From CALAED01 sp937891035 (GTDB lineage Bacteria; Actinomycetota; Actinomycetes; Streptosporangiales; Streptosporangiaceae), in contig DASQSZ010000328.1 in assembly GCA_035642125.1 (NCBI GenBank), positions 32,879-96,878 of the forward strand: a DNA stretch of 64,000 nucleotides, read 5' to 3'. Below, one piece after another: positions 1 through 9,210 of this stretch (the stretch's first letter is position 1; each line of letters begins with the position of its first letter). Position numbers and translations under genes: made by a program. The notes below the pieces were generated by a model. That model was not told the origin of the DNA. It saw only the letters and a list, made by a program, of their open reading frames with translations, and made no database searches.

Positions 1-2
1 GG

Positions 3-101
3 TACTTCGGGATCAGCCGACCGGCGTAGTACATCTGGTATCGCCGCTACCTCGCCGAGGGCGTCGAGGGGCTGCGCCCCCGGACGAGTGGTGGTTGAGA
101 T
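3..101 (+). pseudogene. decayed transposase fragment (helix-turn-helix part)
   Basis: Reading frame 3 gives YFGISRPA, an in-frame TAG at 27-29, then YIWYRRYLAEGVEGLRPR up to a TGA at 99-101. The pattern GISR..YY.W..RY..EG.EGLR is typical of the N-terminal helix-turn-helix of integrase-core (IS3/IS481-like) transposases. The internal stop and abrupt end show it is a relic, and it is cut by the window edge. A second integrase-like scrap lies at 34.6 kb. No terminal inverted repeat could be placed. Confidence 0.5.
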
Positions 102-655
102 GATCACCTCGTGATCCTTTTCCATCAAGCAGACATCGCCTCGCTTCTCTCGTCTCTCCCATGACATTGGCGGCGGATTTCGCGCCCTTTTCGAGTTGAC
201 TGAGCCGGCTTTGCGGCATTGGGCGGCGCCCATAGAGCGGCGTTGTCCGGCCCACTCGTCGTCTTATTCGGCGAGCGCACCGGGGCACAGAGCGCATCCA
301 CGGCGAACCGCTTGGCCCGGCTACCGGCTCGGGTCGCCGATTACGTCAACGGCCCTCCCACACCAGTCCTTGGCCCGGCGACCACGCGCTCCCTCACCCG
401 AGTGAATCCCGACTGACCACAGCACCCTCACGACATCAATCGCCCAGCTCACAGACCCGAACCTCGAAATTGAAGCCGCCGGCCGCCGAGGATCTGGCCG
501 ACGTTTCCCGTGCGATCGGCTCGGCGGGCTCCCGGCGAGCCGCCACCGCGCGATCGAGCTCCAGATGCATAACGAATCAGCGTCGCGGCTGGTCCGATCT
601 GTCACTAACCTCTACCGTCAGGCCAAATTGGCCTATATGTGACAAAGAGGGTCAA
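102..655. other. intergenic region, no gene seen
   Basis: About 550 bases between the transposase scrap and the peptidase gene. The open frames here are short, mutually overlapping on both strands and rich in Arg/Pro/Ser, as expected of non-coding high-GC DNA. Only the ribosome-binding site GAGG at 646-650 ahead of the peptidase start is recognisable. Confidence 0.6.
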
Positions 656-2095
656 ATGAGGAACGTCATCCGATGGTCGTTGACGGGGTTGCTCATCGCG
701 GGGTTCCTCACCGGGGGTGCCACCGCGCAGGCATTGCCCCACCAGCCGGGTGAGGGCGCGGCCGCCGGTGCGTCAACAGCGGACGAGGACATCCTGGCGC
801 GCATCACCGCGATTCCCGGCATGAATGTGCTGGCGGAGCGGCCGACGGCACCTGGCTTCCGCTACTTCCTGCTCAGCTACCTGCAACCGATGGATCATCG
901 GCGTCCCGAACGAGGCACGTTCGAACAGCGGCTGACGTTGCTGCACAAGTCCACGACCCGGCCGATGGTGCTGCACACTACCGGCTACAACCTTGACGAC
1001 GTCCCGGCGTTCCGCTCCGAGCCCACCCAGCTCGTCGACGGCAACCAGATCTCGGTCGAGCAGCGCTTCTTCACGCCCTCGCGGCCCGCTCCGGCCGACT
1101 GGACGAAGCTGGACATCTGGCAGGCCGCCACCGATCACCACCGCCTGATCGCCGCCCTGAAGAAGATCTACCATGGCAAGTGGATCTCCACAGGCGCCAG
1201 CAAGGGCGGTATGGCGTCCGTCTACCACGCCCGCTTCTACCCACGTGACATCGACGGCGTCGTGGCCTACGTGGCGCCCAACGATGTCGAGAACAAGGCG
1301 GACGCGGCCTATGACCGGTTCTTCAGGACCGTTGGCAACGACCTCACCTGCCGCCAGAAGCTGAAGGACTTGGCCGCCGAGGCCCTGCGGCGGCGGACCG
1401 AGATGGTCGCGCGCCTCGAGGCCGTGGCCAGGCAGTCCGACCTCACCTTCAACATTCTCCGGACGGCCGACCGGGCGTTCGAGAACTCGGTGATGGACTT
1501 CGAATGGGCCTTCTGGCAGTTCCGCCTGCAGGCCGATTGCGCCACCGTCCCCGACCCGGCCACCGTGACCACGGACGAGCTGTACGCCTACGTCGATGAG
1601 ATCGCGGGCCTGACGTTCTACACCGACCAGGGCCTCGACCCGTTCATTCCGTACTACTACCAGGCGGGCACGCAGCTGGGCTGGCCCTCGCCGAAGTTCA
1701 AGAACCTCGCCGGCCTGCTCAAGTACCCGGGCATCTACCAGCCGCGCTCGTACGTGCCGGCCGACCTCTCGATGCGCTTCGACCCACGCGTCATGGCCGA
1801 CATCGACGGCTGGGTGCGACACAACGGTACGCGTCTGATGTTCCTGTACGGCAAGAACGACCCGTGGGGCGCCGAGCCGTTCCGGCTGGGGGCGGGCTCG
1901 CGGGACTCCTTCTGGTACGACGTGGCCGGGCTCAACCACAGCGCGCGCCTGATCGCCCGGCTGCCCGCCGACCAGAAGTCGCAGGCGACGGCCACACTGC
2001 TGCGCTGGACCGGCCAGTCCGGTCAACGTGCCGCCTCGGCCTTCAGCAGCAGGCTCGACACCTACGACGAGCTGCAGATCCGGCGTCCGCTCTAA
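656..2095 (+). CDS. secreted S37-family (PS-10-type) aminopeptidase
   Basis: A 479-residue secreted serine hydrolase of the S37/PS-10 type found in streptomycetes, which removes short peptides from protein N-termini outside the cell. The ATG at 656 is preferred over an in-frame start 186 bases upstream: it follows GAGG by five bases and opens a clear signal peptide (MRNVIRWSLTGLLIAGFLTG, then an Ala-rich cleavage region). The alpha/beta-hydrolase nucleophile is the Ser of STGASKGGMAS. An Asp in LYGKNDPWG and a His in GLNHSARL complete the likely triad. The region around WTKLDIWQAATDHHRL is typical of the family. It has its own ribosome-binding site and no operon partner. Family assignment is from motifs; exact substrate preference is unknown. 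Confidence 0.85.
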   Translation: MRNVIRWSLTGLLIAGFLTGGATAQALPHQPGEGAAAGASTADEDILARITAIPGMNVLAERPTAPGFRYFLLSYLQPMDHRRPERGTFEQRLTLLHKSTTRPMVLHTTGYNLDDVPAFRSEPTQLVDGNQISVEQRFFTPSRPAPADWTKLDIWQAATDHHRLIAALKKIYHGKWISTGASKGGMASVYHARFYPRDIDGVVAYVAPNDVENKADAAYDRFFRTVGNDLTCRQKLKDLAAEALRRRTEMVARLEAVARQSDLTFNILRTADRAFENSVMDFEWAFWQFRLQADCATVPDPATVTTDELYAYVDEIAGLTFYTDQGLDPFIPYYYQAGTQLGWPSPKFKNLAGLLKYPGIYQPRSYVPADLSMRFDPRVMADIDGWVRHNGTRLMFLYGKNDPWGAEPFRLGAGSRDSFWYDVAGLNHSARLIARLPADQKSQATATLLRWTGQSGQRAASAFSSRLDTYDELQIRRPL

Positions 2096-2547
2096 CCGTT
2101 CACCGGGCGAGGCGCGAGACGTCCATTAACCGATCACAGTGAGTCCGAACCTCCTCAGTCGTGGGCGAGCCGAAATCTTTCGGTCTGCCATGACATGTGG
2201 ACACTCCTCCGGTGGATGCATGCCGCTACGGCCTGATTCACGACGTCGGTTCTCAGTTGGCGCGTCGCCAGGAGGGGACAACTGCCGCGACGAATCAAGG
2301 GCGGACCGCAGTGAAAGTTTCACGCCACGTCACACCTGACGGTCGCGTGTGAACTGCGAAGACGTGGTGTCGCGAGAGCGGCGTCCGCACACGCTTGGAC
2401 GGGCCGTGCGGGTCGTCGTAGCGTCACGGCGATGTCACCGGTCGGGCTGTGAGGCGAACTCGCATTGCCGGCTTGGACCAGGAGGTCTGGTCTGCTTCGG
2501 CCGGGCCGCCGGCCGGGGCGACGGCGACGCGGCGTTGGAGGAGCAAA
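2096..2547. other. intergenic region upstream of pectate lyase
   Basis: About 450 bases without a convincing gene. The one structured element is the dyad at 2311-2323, annotated separately. A frame in phase with the pectate lyase opens at GTG 2449, but its product lacks a signal-peptide-like start before residue 34. Confidence 0.5.
2311..2323. promoter_or_regulatory. possible operator, GTGAAA-N-TTTCAC dyad
   Basis: A perfect 6-1-6 inverted repeat (GTGAAAGTTTCAC) lies 225 bases upstream of the pectate lyase start. GAAA-N-TTTC dyads upstream of secreted polysaccharide hydrolase genes in streptomycetes are recognised by LacI-type repressors, so carbon-source control is possible. No regulator gene is adjacent, and one 13-bp dyad could be chance. 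Confidence 0.35.
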
Positions 2548-3729
2548 GTGAGACTGGGACCGCTCATCGCGAGCACGGCCTTAGTGGCCGGCGCCATTTT
2601 GGTGTGGCCGGCGTCCCCGGCGTCGGCCGCACCCACCCGGTTTGAGGCGGAGAGCTCGCCGGCGACCTGTACCGGCACCATCGACTCCAACTGGGCCGGC
2701 TTTTCCGGCAGCGGCTTTTGCAACGGCACCAACGCCGTGGGTGCCGGCGCCCAGTTCACCGTCAACGCGTCGACGTCGGGTACCGCGACGTTGGGTGTCC
2801 GGTTCGCCAACGGCACCACCACGGCGCGGCCGGCGGGCCTTATCGTCAACGGGTCCACGGTGCAGACGCCGTCGTTCGAGGGCACAGGCGCCTGGTCGAC
2901 GTGGGCCACCAAGACGTTGTCGGTGTCGGTGAACGCGGGGAGCAACACCATCCGGTTGAACCCCACCACGTCCAACGGCCTGCCAAACGTCGACTACCTC
3001 GACTTCGAGGTGGTCGGCAGCACACCGCCGCCGCCGCCACCGCCACCGCCACCGAGCTGGCCGACGCCGACCGGGCAGGTCACCGTCAACGGCACCATCT
3101 CGGTTTCCGGTGTGCTCGATGGTGGTATGCGTCGGTACTGCTGCATCGGCGACGGCGGTCAGGAGGAGGACCAGGACCCGATGTTCGAGCTCGCCTCCGG
3201 GGCGACGCTGCAGAACGTGATCGTCGGTGCGCCGGCCGGTGACGGCGTGCACTGCTCCGGACCATGCACGCTGCGCAACGTGTGGTGGGAAGACGTAGGC
3301 GAGGACGCGGCCACCTTCCGCGGCAGCGGCTCACCGCAGTTCCTGGTGGACGGCGGTGGCGCCCGATCGGCCAGCGACAAGGTGTTCCAGCACAACGGGG
3401 CCGGTACGCTGACCATCCAGAACGTCCAGGCCAGCAACTTCGGCACGTTCTACCGATCGTGCGGCAACTGCTCCACCCAAACCCAGCGCAACGTGGTCAT
3501 CCGCAACGTCACGCTGACCCGGCCCGGTAACCGGGTGGCCGGTATCAACATCAACTTCGGCGACACCGCCAGGTTCAGCGGAATCACCATCGTCAACGAC
3601 CCCAACCGGTCGATGGTGATTTGCCAGAAGTACATCGGCAACGACGACGGAGACGAACCCGACGAGGCGGGCAGCGGCGCCGACGGCACGAACTGCCTCT
3701 ACTCCTCATCCGACATCACCTACCGATAG
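2548..3729 (+). CDS. secreted pectate lyase (CBM35-like + PL3)
   Basis: A 393-residue secreted enzyme that would cleave polygalacturonate by calcium-dependent beta-elimination. The GTG at 2548 follows GGAGG and opens a signal peptide ending ..SPASA. An in-frame GTG at 2449 would add 33 Arg-rich residues and hide it. Residues about 28-150 look like a CBM35/CBM6 beta-sandwich, beginning FEAES and ending NVDYLDFEV. A ten-proline linker follows. The rest is a PL3 parallel beta-helix with GDGVHC, WWEDVGEDAATFRG, ASDKVFQHNG (the family's conserved Lys) and YRSCGNCSTQ. It appears monocistronic. The PL3 call is firm; polysaccharide binding by the N-domain is inferred. Confidence 0.9.
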   Translation: MRLGPLIASTALVAGAILVWPASPASAAPTRFEAESSPATCTGTIDSNWAGFSGSGFCNGTNAVGAGAQFTVNASTSGTATLGVRFANGTTTARPAGLIVNGSTVQTPSFEGTGAWSTWATKTLSVSVNAGSNTIRLNPTTSNGLPNVDYLDFEVVGSTPPPPPPPPPPSWPTPTGQVTVNGTISVSGVLDGGMRRYCCIGDGGQEEDQDPMFELASGATLQNVIVGAPAGDGVHCSGPCTLRNVWWEDVGEDAATFRGSGSPQFLVDGGGARSASDKVFQHNGAGTLTIQNVQASNFGTFYRSCGNCSTQTQRNVVIRNVTLTRPGNRVAGININFGDTARFSGITIVNDPNRSMVICQKYIGNDDGDEPDEAGSGADGTNCLYSSSDITYR

Positions 3730-3830
3730 GCGGCGAGGCACGCCCCCGCCCATCGAGGCGCCGACGACATCGGCATACCCACGCCGCCGATGTCCGTTGC
3801 CGACCGGCTGGGCGAGGCGAACCCACCAGG

Positions 3831-3995
3831 GTGTCTAGCCGGCGTCACCGGTTCCACGCGCTGCGCGAGCACGGCTACAATCGCGCCGAGTTCGATATCT
3901 GGGCGGTCCGTACCTCCGGCGGCTACGTTTGTGAGGTCCGGGAGCGGCTCACGCCCGGCGACCATCGAGATCGGGTGATCTTCTTCTGCGGTTGA
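3831..3995 (+). CDS. possible small protein, 54 residues
   Basis: The last part of a longer open frame reads like real protein (HALREHGYNRAEFDIW, then GYVCEVRERLTPGDHRDR, ending FFCG) with mostly G/C third positions. The upstream part of that frame is Arg/His-rich noise. The GTG at 3831 is a guess, with a GAGG 12 bases ahead. I do not recognise the family. It could also be the 3' scrap of a lost gene. Confidence 0.3.
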   Translation: MSSRRHRFHALREHGYNRAEFDIWAVRTSGGYVCEVRERLTPGDHRDRVIFFCG

Positions 3996-4024
3996 CGTGA
4001 TTCTCCGGCTGGGAGGAACGCAGC

Positions 4025-5251
4025 ATGCCAGAAATCGGAATTGTCGGCGCTGGAATCTCGGGGCTGCACTTAACGCTGCGATTACAGCAGCTTGGTGTTC
4101 CCACGGTGCTGTACGCGGAGCATGGACCGGACGAGATCGCCATGAGCAGGCCGAGCAATCTTGTGGTCCGCTTCGGGCACACCCGGGAGCGTGAGCGGCT
4201 CCTCGGCATCACCCATTGGGACCGGCCCGACCTGGACGTGTATGGCCTGAACGTCGCGGCGGAAACCACGCCACCAGTAAGATTTTTCGGCAAGCTGTCG
4301 AAACCCGCCAGCGGTGTGGACTTTCGGGTGTATTTACCACGGCTAATTCATGATTATCTCGATCGCGGCGGCGAATTTGAGGTCACAACGCCGGAAACGA
4401 CGATGATCGACCGGCTGGCTGAGCGGCACGACCTGGTGGTGGTCGCCACCAAACAGCGCGCCTTCGAAAAACTCTTTCCCAAGGACACCGTACGCTCGCC
4501 GTACAGTAGTCCGCAGCGATCGCTATGCGGCGGCTTGTACCACGGTATCGCCCCCAGCGACCCATCGTGGGTTCATTTCCAGATGATCCCGGAGGTCGGC
4601 GAAATCTTCTGCACGAGGTTGGTCTCGTTGGACGGGCCGATCCACGGCATGGTCATCGAGGCCATCCCGGGCAGGCCGCTAGAGCCGCTGTCCTATCTGA
4701 GTTATGACGAGGCACCGGCCGAGTTCAACCGCACCTTGCTCGAGCTGCTGGCCGAGCACGCACCGCCGCTGCGGGAACGCATCGACGCCGCGGAGTTCGG
4801 ACTCGCCCGCCCTATCGATTTGCTCCAGGGCCGCATCACTCCTACCGTCCGCGGCGGATGGGCTCAACTTTCTGGCGACCGCTATGCGCTGGCCGTTGGC
4901 GATGCCTGGGTGTTGAATGATCCGATTTCCGGCCAAGGGGCCAATCTCGGGTCTCGCTGCGCATTCGCCCTCGCCGACTTGATATCGGCTGGGGGCCCGT
5001 ACGATGAAGAATTCTGTCGCCGGGCAGAAAAGGAGCTGTGGCGGCTGGCCGAGCCGGTGGTCAACTGGTCAAATTCGGCTCTCGGGCCACCTCCTGACAA
5101 TGTTTTGGACATTATGCGGACGGCGACAACCGACCAGCGGATCGCCGACGCCTTCGTCAACCAATTTGATGACCCAGCGGCGATGTGGGAGGTTCTGCGC
5201 TCAGCTGACAACACGCGCACTTGGCTGAGCCAGCTCTGGGCGACCGCCTGA
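4025..5251 (+). CDS. StyA-like FAD-dependent monooxygenase
   Basis: A 408-residue flavoprotein resembling the oxygenase subunit of styrene/indole monooxygenases, which epoxidise styrene or indole using FADH2 supplied by a separate reductase. The start shows the Rossmann motif GIVGAGISGLHLTL. GDAWVLNDPISGQGAN near residue 300 is the second FAD-binding segment typical of this group. The ATG follows GGGAGGAA. No StyB-type flavin reductase gene and no StyA-StyB fusion is seen nearby, so reduced flavin must come from elsewhere. The substrate is unknown; related enzymes also occur as tailoring oxygenases. Confidence 0.8.
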   Translation: MPEIGIVGAGISGLHLTLRLQQLGVPTVLYAEHGPDEIAMSRPSNLVVRFGHTRERERLLGITHWDRPDLDVYGLNVAAETTPPVRFFGKLSKPASGVDFRVYLPRLIHDYLDRGGEFEVTTPETTMIDRLAERHDLVVVATKQRAFEKLFPKDTVRSPYSSPQRSLCGGLYHGIAPSDPSWVHFQMIPEVGEIFCTRLVSLDGPIHGMVIEAIPGRPLEPLSYLSYDEAPAEFNRTLLELLAEHAPPLRERIDAAEFGLARPIDLLQGRITPTVRGGWAQLSGDRYALAVGDAWVLNDPISGQGANLGSRCAFALADLISAGGPYDEEFCRRAEKELWRLAEPVVNWSNSALGPPPDNVLDIMRTATTDQRIADAFVNQFDDPAAMWEVLRSADNTRTWLSQLWATA

Positions 5252-5388
5252 GCCCGTATGTCCAGGCGGGCGGATCTGTGGGAGTTGGTGATCGGCGGCG
5301 GGAGTCCGGTGCCGGTCGAATCGTCCTGATTTGTCGGTCGTGGCGCTAGGCTTGGGGCGTACGGCAAATGTGATCGCAAGGAGTTGCG

Positions 5389-6621
5389 GTGACGGCCGAC
5401 CCCTCTCACCTCGTCGAAGAACCCTCACTCACCATCCCCCGCCCGCCCCCGTTTTGGCGCTCGCCCATCGGCTGGTCGTTCGCGGCGGCCGCTTGCGTCG
5501 CCGTGCTCGGCGCGGTGACGCTGCTCGTCGGCGCGTGGGCGCAGGCGGATCCGGTCGTCACGATCCGCGGCATCATGGCCTCCAAACAGGACTTCTTCAA
5601 CGACGAGGAAGTCCAACGCTTGTTGCTGAAGCACAATGTCCGCGTCGAGGTCACCGCGCGCGGCTCGGGCGAAGTCGCGTACGAGGTGCTCAACCAAAAG
5701 ACCCAGGACTATGACTTCGCCTTCCCGTCCGGGCAGCCGGCGGCGGATCTGATCAAAAACGAGCGCCGCGAGCGGGGCCTTTACTTCCGGACGACGCGCC
5801 TGTTCAGCAGCCCGATCGTGCTCGCCAGCTACCGCGAGTACGCCGAAACCCTGGTCGGGAACGATGTCGCGGATCGGCACTCGGGTGGGCCAAGCCGGGC
5901 GCTCTACTACACGTTGGACACGGCGAAGTTCATCGAATTGGGCAAGCGCGGCAAGACCTGGAACAAAATCGGCATCGGCAGGACCATCGATTCGAACGGC
6001 CTGAGCATCACCAACGGCAATCGCGTGCTCGCCCGAACCCCCGGAGTGTGCCGGTCGAACTCCGGCGCCACCTACCTGGGCCTGGTCGCATTCGTCACAC
6101 GCGATGACCAGCCGGCGCAGACCAAGGCCGAGGTCGACCTGATCGCGAAGGAGGTTCAGCCGCTGTTCACCGCCACCGGCATGCCGGAGGCGGAACTATG
6201 GCAGATCTACCTCACGCCGGAAGGCAAGAGCCAAGGGCCGATCGTCGTGGTGTACGAGCACCAGTTCTTCGCCTACCAGCAGGACCACGTGCGTCGTACC
6301 GGGCGTCCTGACACCGAGCGGGTGCTGCTTTACCCCAAGCAGGAGTTCCAGACCGATCCGGAGTACATCGCGCTCAAGCCGGGCCCCGGTGACCGGCTCG
6401 GCCAACTGCTACGCGACGACCGCGCGCTGCGTGAGCGCATGATGGAGCTCGGTTTCCGGGTCATCGATAACACCGACACCACCGGGACCAAGGGGCTCTT
6501 CCGGTTGCTCGACGGCCGCGGCGTGCCCAAGCCCGACGAGCGCACCGACTTCACCCGCGCGGAGCTGCCGGAGCTGGACCTTCTACAGGAACTGGTCAAT
6601 ACGGTCGGCGGGTGCCGATGA
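5389..6621 (+). CDS. membrane-anchored solute-binding-like protein
   Basis: A 410-residue protein with a short cytoplasmic N-terminus, one transmembrane segment at about residues 24-50 and a large outer domain. Features such as VRVEVTARGSGEVAYEVL and DYDFAFPSGQPAADLI resemble type 2 periplasmic binding folds. The GTG start follows AAGGAG by five bases. It heads a three-gene operon: the next gene overlaps it by ATGA, and the third starts 15 bases after the second. A cysteine pair (VCRSN and the C-terminal GGCR) may form a disulfide. I cannot name the family. The partner gene's VWA domain suggests the operon builds an extracellular complex. Confidence 0.65.
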   Translation: MTADPSHLVEEPSLTIPRPPPFWRSPIGWSFAAAACVAVLGAVTLLVGAWAQADPVVTIRGIMASKQDFFNDEEVQRLLLKHNVRVEVTARGSGEVAYEVLNQKTQDYDFAFPSGQPAADLIKNERRERGLYFRTTRLFSSPIVLASYREYAETLVGNDVADRHSGGPSRALYYTLDTAKFIELGKRGKTWNKIGIGRTIDSNGLSITNGNRVLARTPGVCRSNSGATYLGLVAFVTRDDQPAQTKAEVDLIAKEVQPLFTATGMPEAELWQIYLTPEGKSQGPIVVVYEHQFFAYQQDHVRRTGRPDTERVLLYPKQEFQTDPEYIALKPGPGDRLGQLLRDDRALRERMMELGFRVIDNTDTTGTKGLFRLLDGRGVPKPDERTDFTRAELPELDLLQELVNTVGGCR

Positions 6622-8195
6622 TGAGACGGCCGCCGCGCATGTTCGCCTGCCTTGCGGCCTGCGCGATGCTGATCGCGGGCGCCGGGTGCACTTCGGATGA
6701 GCCGGACACGAGGCTGCGGGTGCTGGCGAGCTCCGAACTCGCCGATCTGCGCCCGCTGCTCGACGAGCTCAGGCGGGATACCGGGATCGAGGTCGTGTTG
6801 GACTTCCAGGGCACCGTGGACGCTTCGGTCGCGCTCGCCAAGGGCGCCGGCCACCACGACCTGGCCTGGTTGTCCGACGATCGCTACCTGCGACTCAACC
6901 TGCAGGAGTCGGGCGGGCGGCGGCCGCAACCACTGTCCACCCCGATCATGATGTCGCCGGTGGTCTTCGGCGTACGGCCGCAGACCGCGGAGCGGCTCCG
7001 CCGCAACGCCCCGGACCCGAAGCTGTCCTGGGCGGACATCGCCGACGGAGCGGCCGCGGGGCTGGTGCGCTTCGGCATGGCCGACCCGCGCCACGCAAGC
7101 AGCGGGCTGACCGTCCTGGTCGGGGTGGCCACCGCGGCAACCGGGACCGGCGACGCGCTTCGACCGGAAGACGTCAGCTGCGACCGGTTGCGCGGGCTGT
7201 TCTCCGGCCAGACGCTCACCGCGACATCGTCGGAAAAGCTCATCGACGCGTTCGTCGCGAACCAGGGCAGGGCCGACGCACTGATCGGGTACGAGTCGAC
7301 GCTGCTGTCCCTCAATTCCAGCGGGCGGCTACGCGAGCCGCTGGAGATCATCTATCCCGAGGACGGCATCGTGCTGTCCAGATACCCGCTGTTGCTGCTC
7401 AATCCATCCCGCCGCGCCGCCTACGACAAGGTCGTGGCATGGCTGACCCGGGCGGACACGCAGCGGAAGATCATGCAACGGACGCTGCGCCGACCCATCG
7501 ATCCCGGCGTAAGGCGGGATCCGCGGTTGCGTACGGAGATCGGCAACGCGCTGTATTACCCGGACAGTAAAGAGGTCATCGACCGGCTGCTGGCCAACTA
7601 CGACCCCAGTGCCAGGAAACCGGGCCAGGTGATCTTCGTGCTCGACTACTCCGGCTCCATGAAGGGCGCGCGGAGCAAAGCATTGCGGGCCACGTTCGAG
7701 GGGCTCAGCGGCGACGACGCCTCATCCGTCGGCAAGTTCGTACGGTTCTACCAAGGCGAGAAATTCATCCTGATTCGCTTCGGCGGGCACGTCCTGGAAG
7801 AGCGTGGAGTCACCATCGCCGACCCACACGACACCAACGCCATCCGCGACTTCCTCACCACCGAGAAATTCGACGAGAACACCGCCGTGTGGTCCGCGCT
7901 CGACCACGCCTACCGGCGCGCCGGCGAACTGAAACGAGCCGACCCGGGAAGGCCGGTGACCATCGTGTTGATGACCGACGGCCTGAACAACGCCGGCATC
8001 GGCCTGGAGGAGTTCCTCAGCCGTTACAAGGCTCTGCCACCGGAGATCAAGGCCGTACATACCTACACCATCCGCTTCGGTGCAGCGGGCCCGGCAGACC
8101 TGGACCGTGCGGCCAAGACGACCGGCGGACGCATGGTGGACGCCACCGCATCCTCCCTCGACCTGGCCTTCAAGGAGACCCGCGGTTGCCGATGA
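6618..8195 (+). CDS. lipoprotein with solute-binding and VWA domains
   Basis: A 525-residue lipoprotein. The ATG at 6618 overlaps the previous stop (ATGA); an in-frame GTG lies two codons upstream. The signal peptide ends in the lipobox-like IAGAGC. Residues about 30-310 resemble an extracellular substrate-binding protein (LRVLASSELADLRPLL, FGMADPRHASSGLTVLVG). Residues about 335-520 are a von Willebrand factor A domain with an intact MIDAS: DYSGSM, a later Thr in DENTAVW, and MTDGLN. VWA domains bind protein ligands through a metal ion. The fusion and its tight coupling to the previous gene suggest a surface assembly or sensing role, which is inference. Confidence 0.75.
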   Translation: MMRRPPRMFACLAACAMLIAGAGCTSDEPDTRLRVLASSELADLRPLLDELRRDTGIEVVLDFQGTVDASVALAKGAGHHDLAWLSDDRYLRLNLQESGGRRPQPLSTPIMMSPVVFGVRPQTAERLRRNAPDPKLSWADIADGAAAGLVRFGMADPRHASSGLTVLVGVATAATGTGDALRPEDVSCDRLRGLFSGQTLTATSSEKLIDAFVANQGRADALIGYESTLLSLNSSGRLREPLEIIYPEDGIVLSRYPLLLLNPSRRAAYDKVVAWLTRADTQRKIMQRTLRRPIDPGVRRDPRLRTEIGNALYYPDSKEVIDRLLANYDPSARKPGQVIFVLDYSGSMKGARSKALRATFEGLSGDDASSVGKFVRFYQGEKFILIRFGGHVLEERGVTIADPHDTNAIRDFLTTEKFDENTAVWSALDHAYRRAGELKRADPGRPVTIVLMTDGLNNAGIGLEEFLSRYKALPPEIKAVHTYTIRFGAAGPADLDRAAKTTGGRMVDATASSLDLAFKETRGCR

Positions 8196-8209
8196 CCTAG
8201 GAGACACGG

Positions 8210-8965
8210 ATGCTGTTGGTGGCACTGATCACCGTCGGGGCTTTCATCGCCGCGGTGGCGCTCTGGTGCGCGTACATGATCACCGTGCGCCGCCACCGGT
8301 CGGCCTGGGTGCGGAGGCCGAAGCCGGGGATCTGCTTCTACCTCGATGAGGAAAACGCCAGGGACATTTACCTGCAGGAGGATAAGTACCCGGATCTGCA
8401 GCGCTCGGTCCAGGAGACGATCCGCCGCAACATCGCCGGGAAGGTGAAGGTCAAGCCCTCTCCCGTAGGTGCGGACGTAACGACTGCGAACGAGAGAGAG
8501 CAGGTCATCCAGTACATCAAAGACGAGGGGCCGATCACGGTCATCGGACGCATCATCCCCGCGCTCGATAACGCGAACGACATCGTGTACGTCGACCTCT
8601 TCAACTGTACGCTCGGGCCGAGCGTCGGCCTGGACCGAGCACTGGAGCGGAACCACGGCCGGAAAGCCAAGCGGGTACGTACGGCACAGCTGCAAAAACT
8701 CGACCCGTTCACGTTCGTTTCGGTCATGGGACGGTTCAGGGTCACGGCCAAGTCGGAAACGACGACGACGTTTTCCGCCCCCTACGGCGACCCCACCGAG
8801 GTCTTCGACGATCTGCCGAGGGTCACCGTCACCTGCGACACCGAGCAGTTGCGCCGCAACGTGCCCGACGACCCGTTCCCCGCGCGCTGCCTCGGCAAGA
8901 TCAAGCACTGGGACCCCGACACCCGCCAGCTCGTGATCTCCCCCGTCCTCGCCATCTTTCAGTAA
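8210..8965 (+). CDS. single-pass membrane protein of unknown function
   Basis: A 251-residue protein with an N-terminal transmembrane segment (LLVALITVGAFIAAVALW) followed by RRHR, so the bulk is probably cytoplasmic. The soluble part begins GICFYLDEENARDIYL and contains KDEGPITVIGRIIPALD and DPFTFVSVMGRFRV. This loosely recalls DUF6414-type proteins, but I cannot assign it. The ATG follows GGAGACACGG, and the gene starts 15 bases after the VWA lipoprotein. It may be the inner-face partner of the two outer-face proteins encoded just upstream. Confidence 0.6.
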   Translation: MLLVALITVGAFIAAVALWCAYMITVRRHRSAWVRRPKPGICFYLDEENARDIYLQEDKYPDLQRSVQETIRRNIAGKVKVKPSPVGADVTTANEREQVIQYIKDEGPITVIGRIIPALDNANDIVYVDLFNCTLGPSVGLDRALERNHGRKAKRVRTAQLQKLDPFTFVSVMGRFRVTAKSETTTTFSAPYGDPTEVFDDLPRVTVTCDTEQLRRNVPDDPFPARCLGKIKHWDPDTRQLVISPVLAIFQ

Positions 8966-9143
8966 CACCCCGGCCCAGCCGCCGCCGCGACCGCCATATC
9001 TGGTGCTCACCAGCCCGTTCCCCATTATCCGGCCAAAATGCCGGGCCAAGCACGGCGTCCTGAAGTCCCCGCAGGACGAGTCTACGCCAACGGATTTCAA
9101 CGCTTTCTTTGAGTGTCGCGCTGCGCCGCGTTCACAGGACTCC

Positions 9144-9149
9144 TATACT
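9144..9149 (+). promoter_or_regulatory. candidate -10 box for fxsB
   Basis: TATACT lies 62 bases upstream of the preferred fxsB ATG, in a locally AT-richer stretch (8966-9210) that is otherwise non-coding. No good -35 sits at the expected spacing. Confidence 0.3.
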
Positions 9150-9210
9150 CGCTTACCTGGATTCGATCTGTTATGCCAATCCCCATATGTCTGCTCATCT
9201 ACCAGGAGCC

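Noticed and set aside
773..2026. 417-codon leftward open frame opposite the S37 peptidase
   Set aside because: Shadow of the peptidase, which has a signal peptide, ribosome-binding site and catalytic motifs; the antisense product has no recognisable domain.
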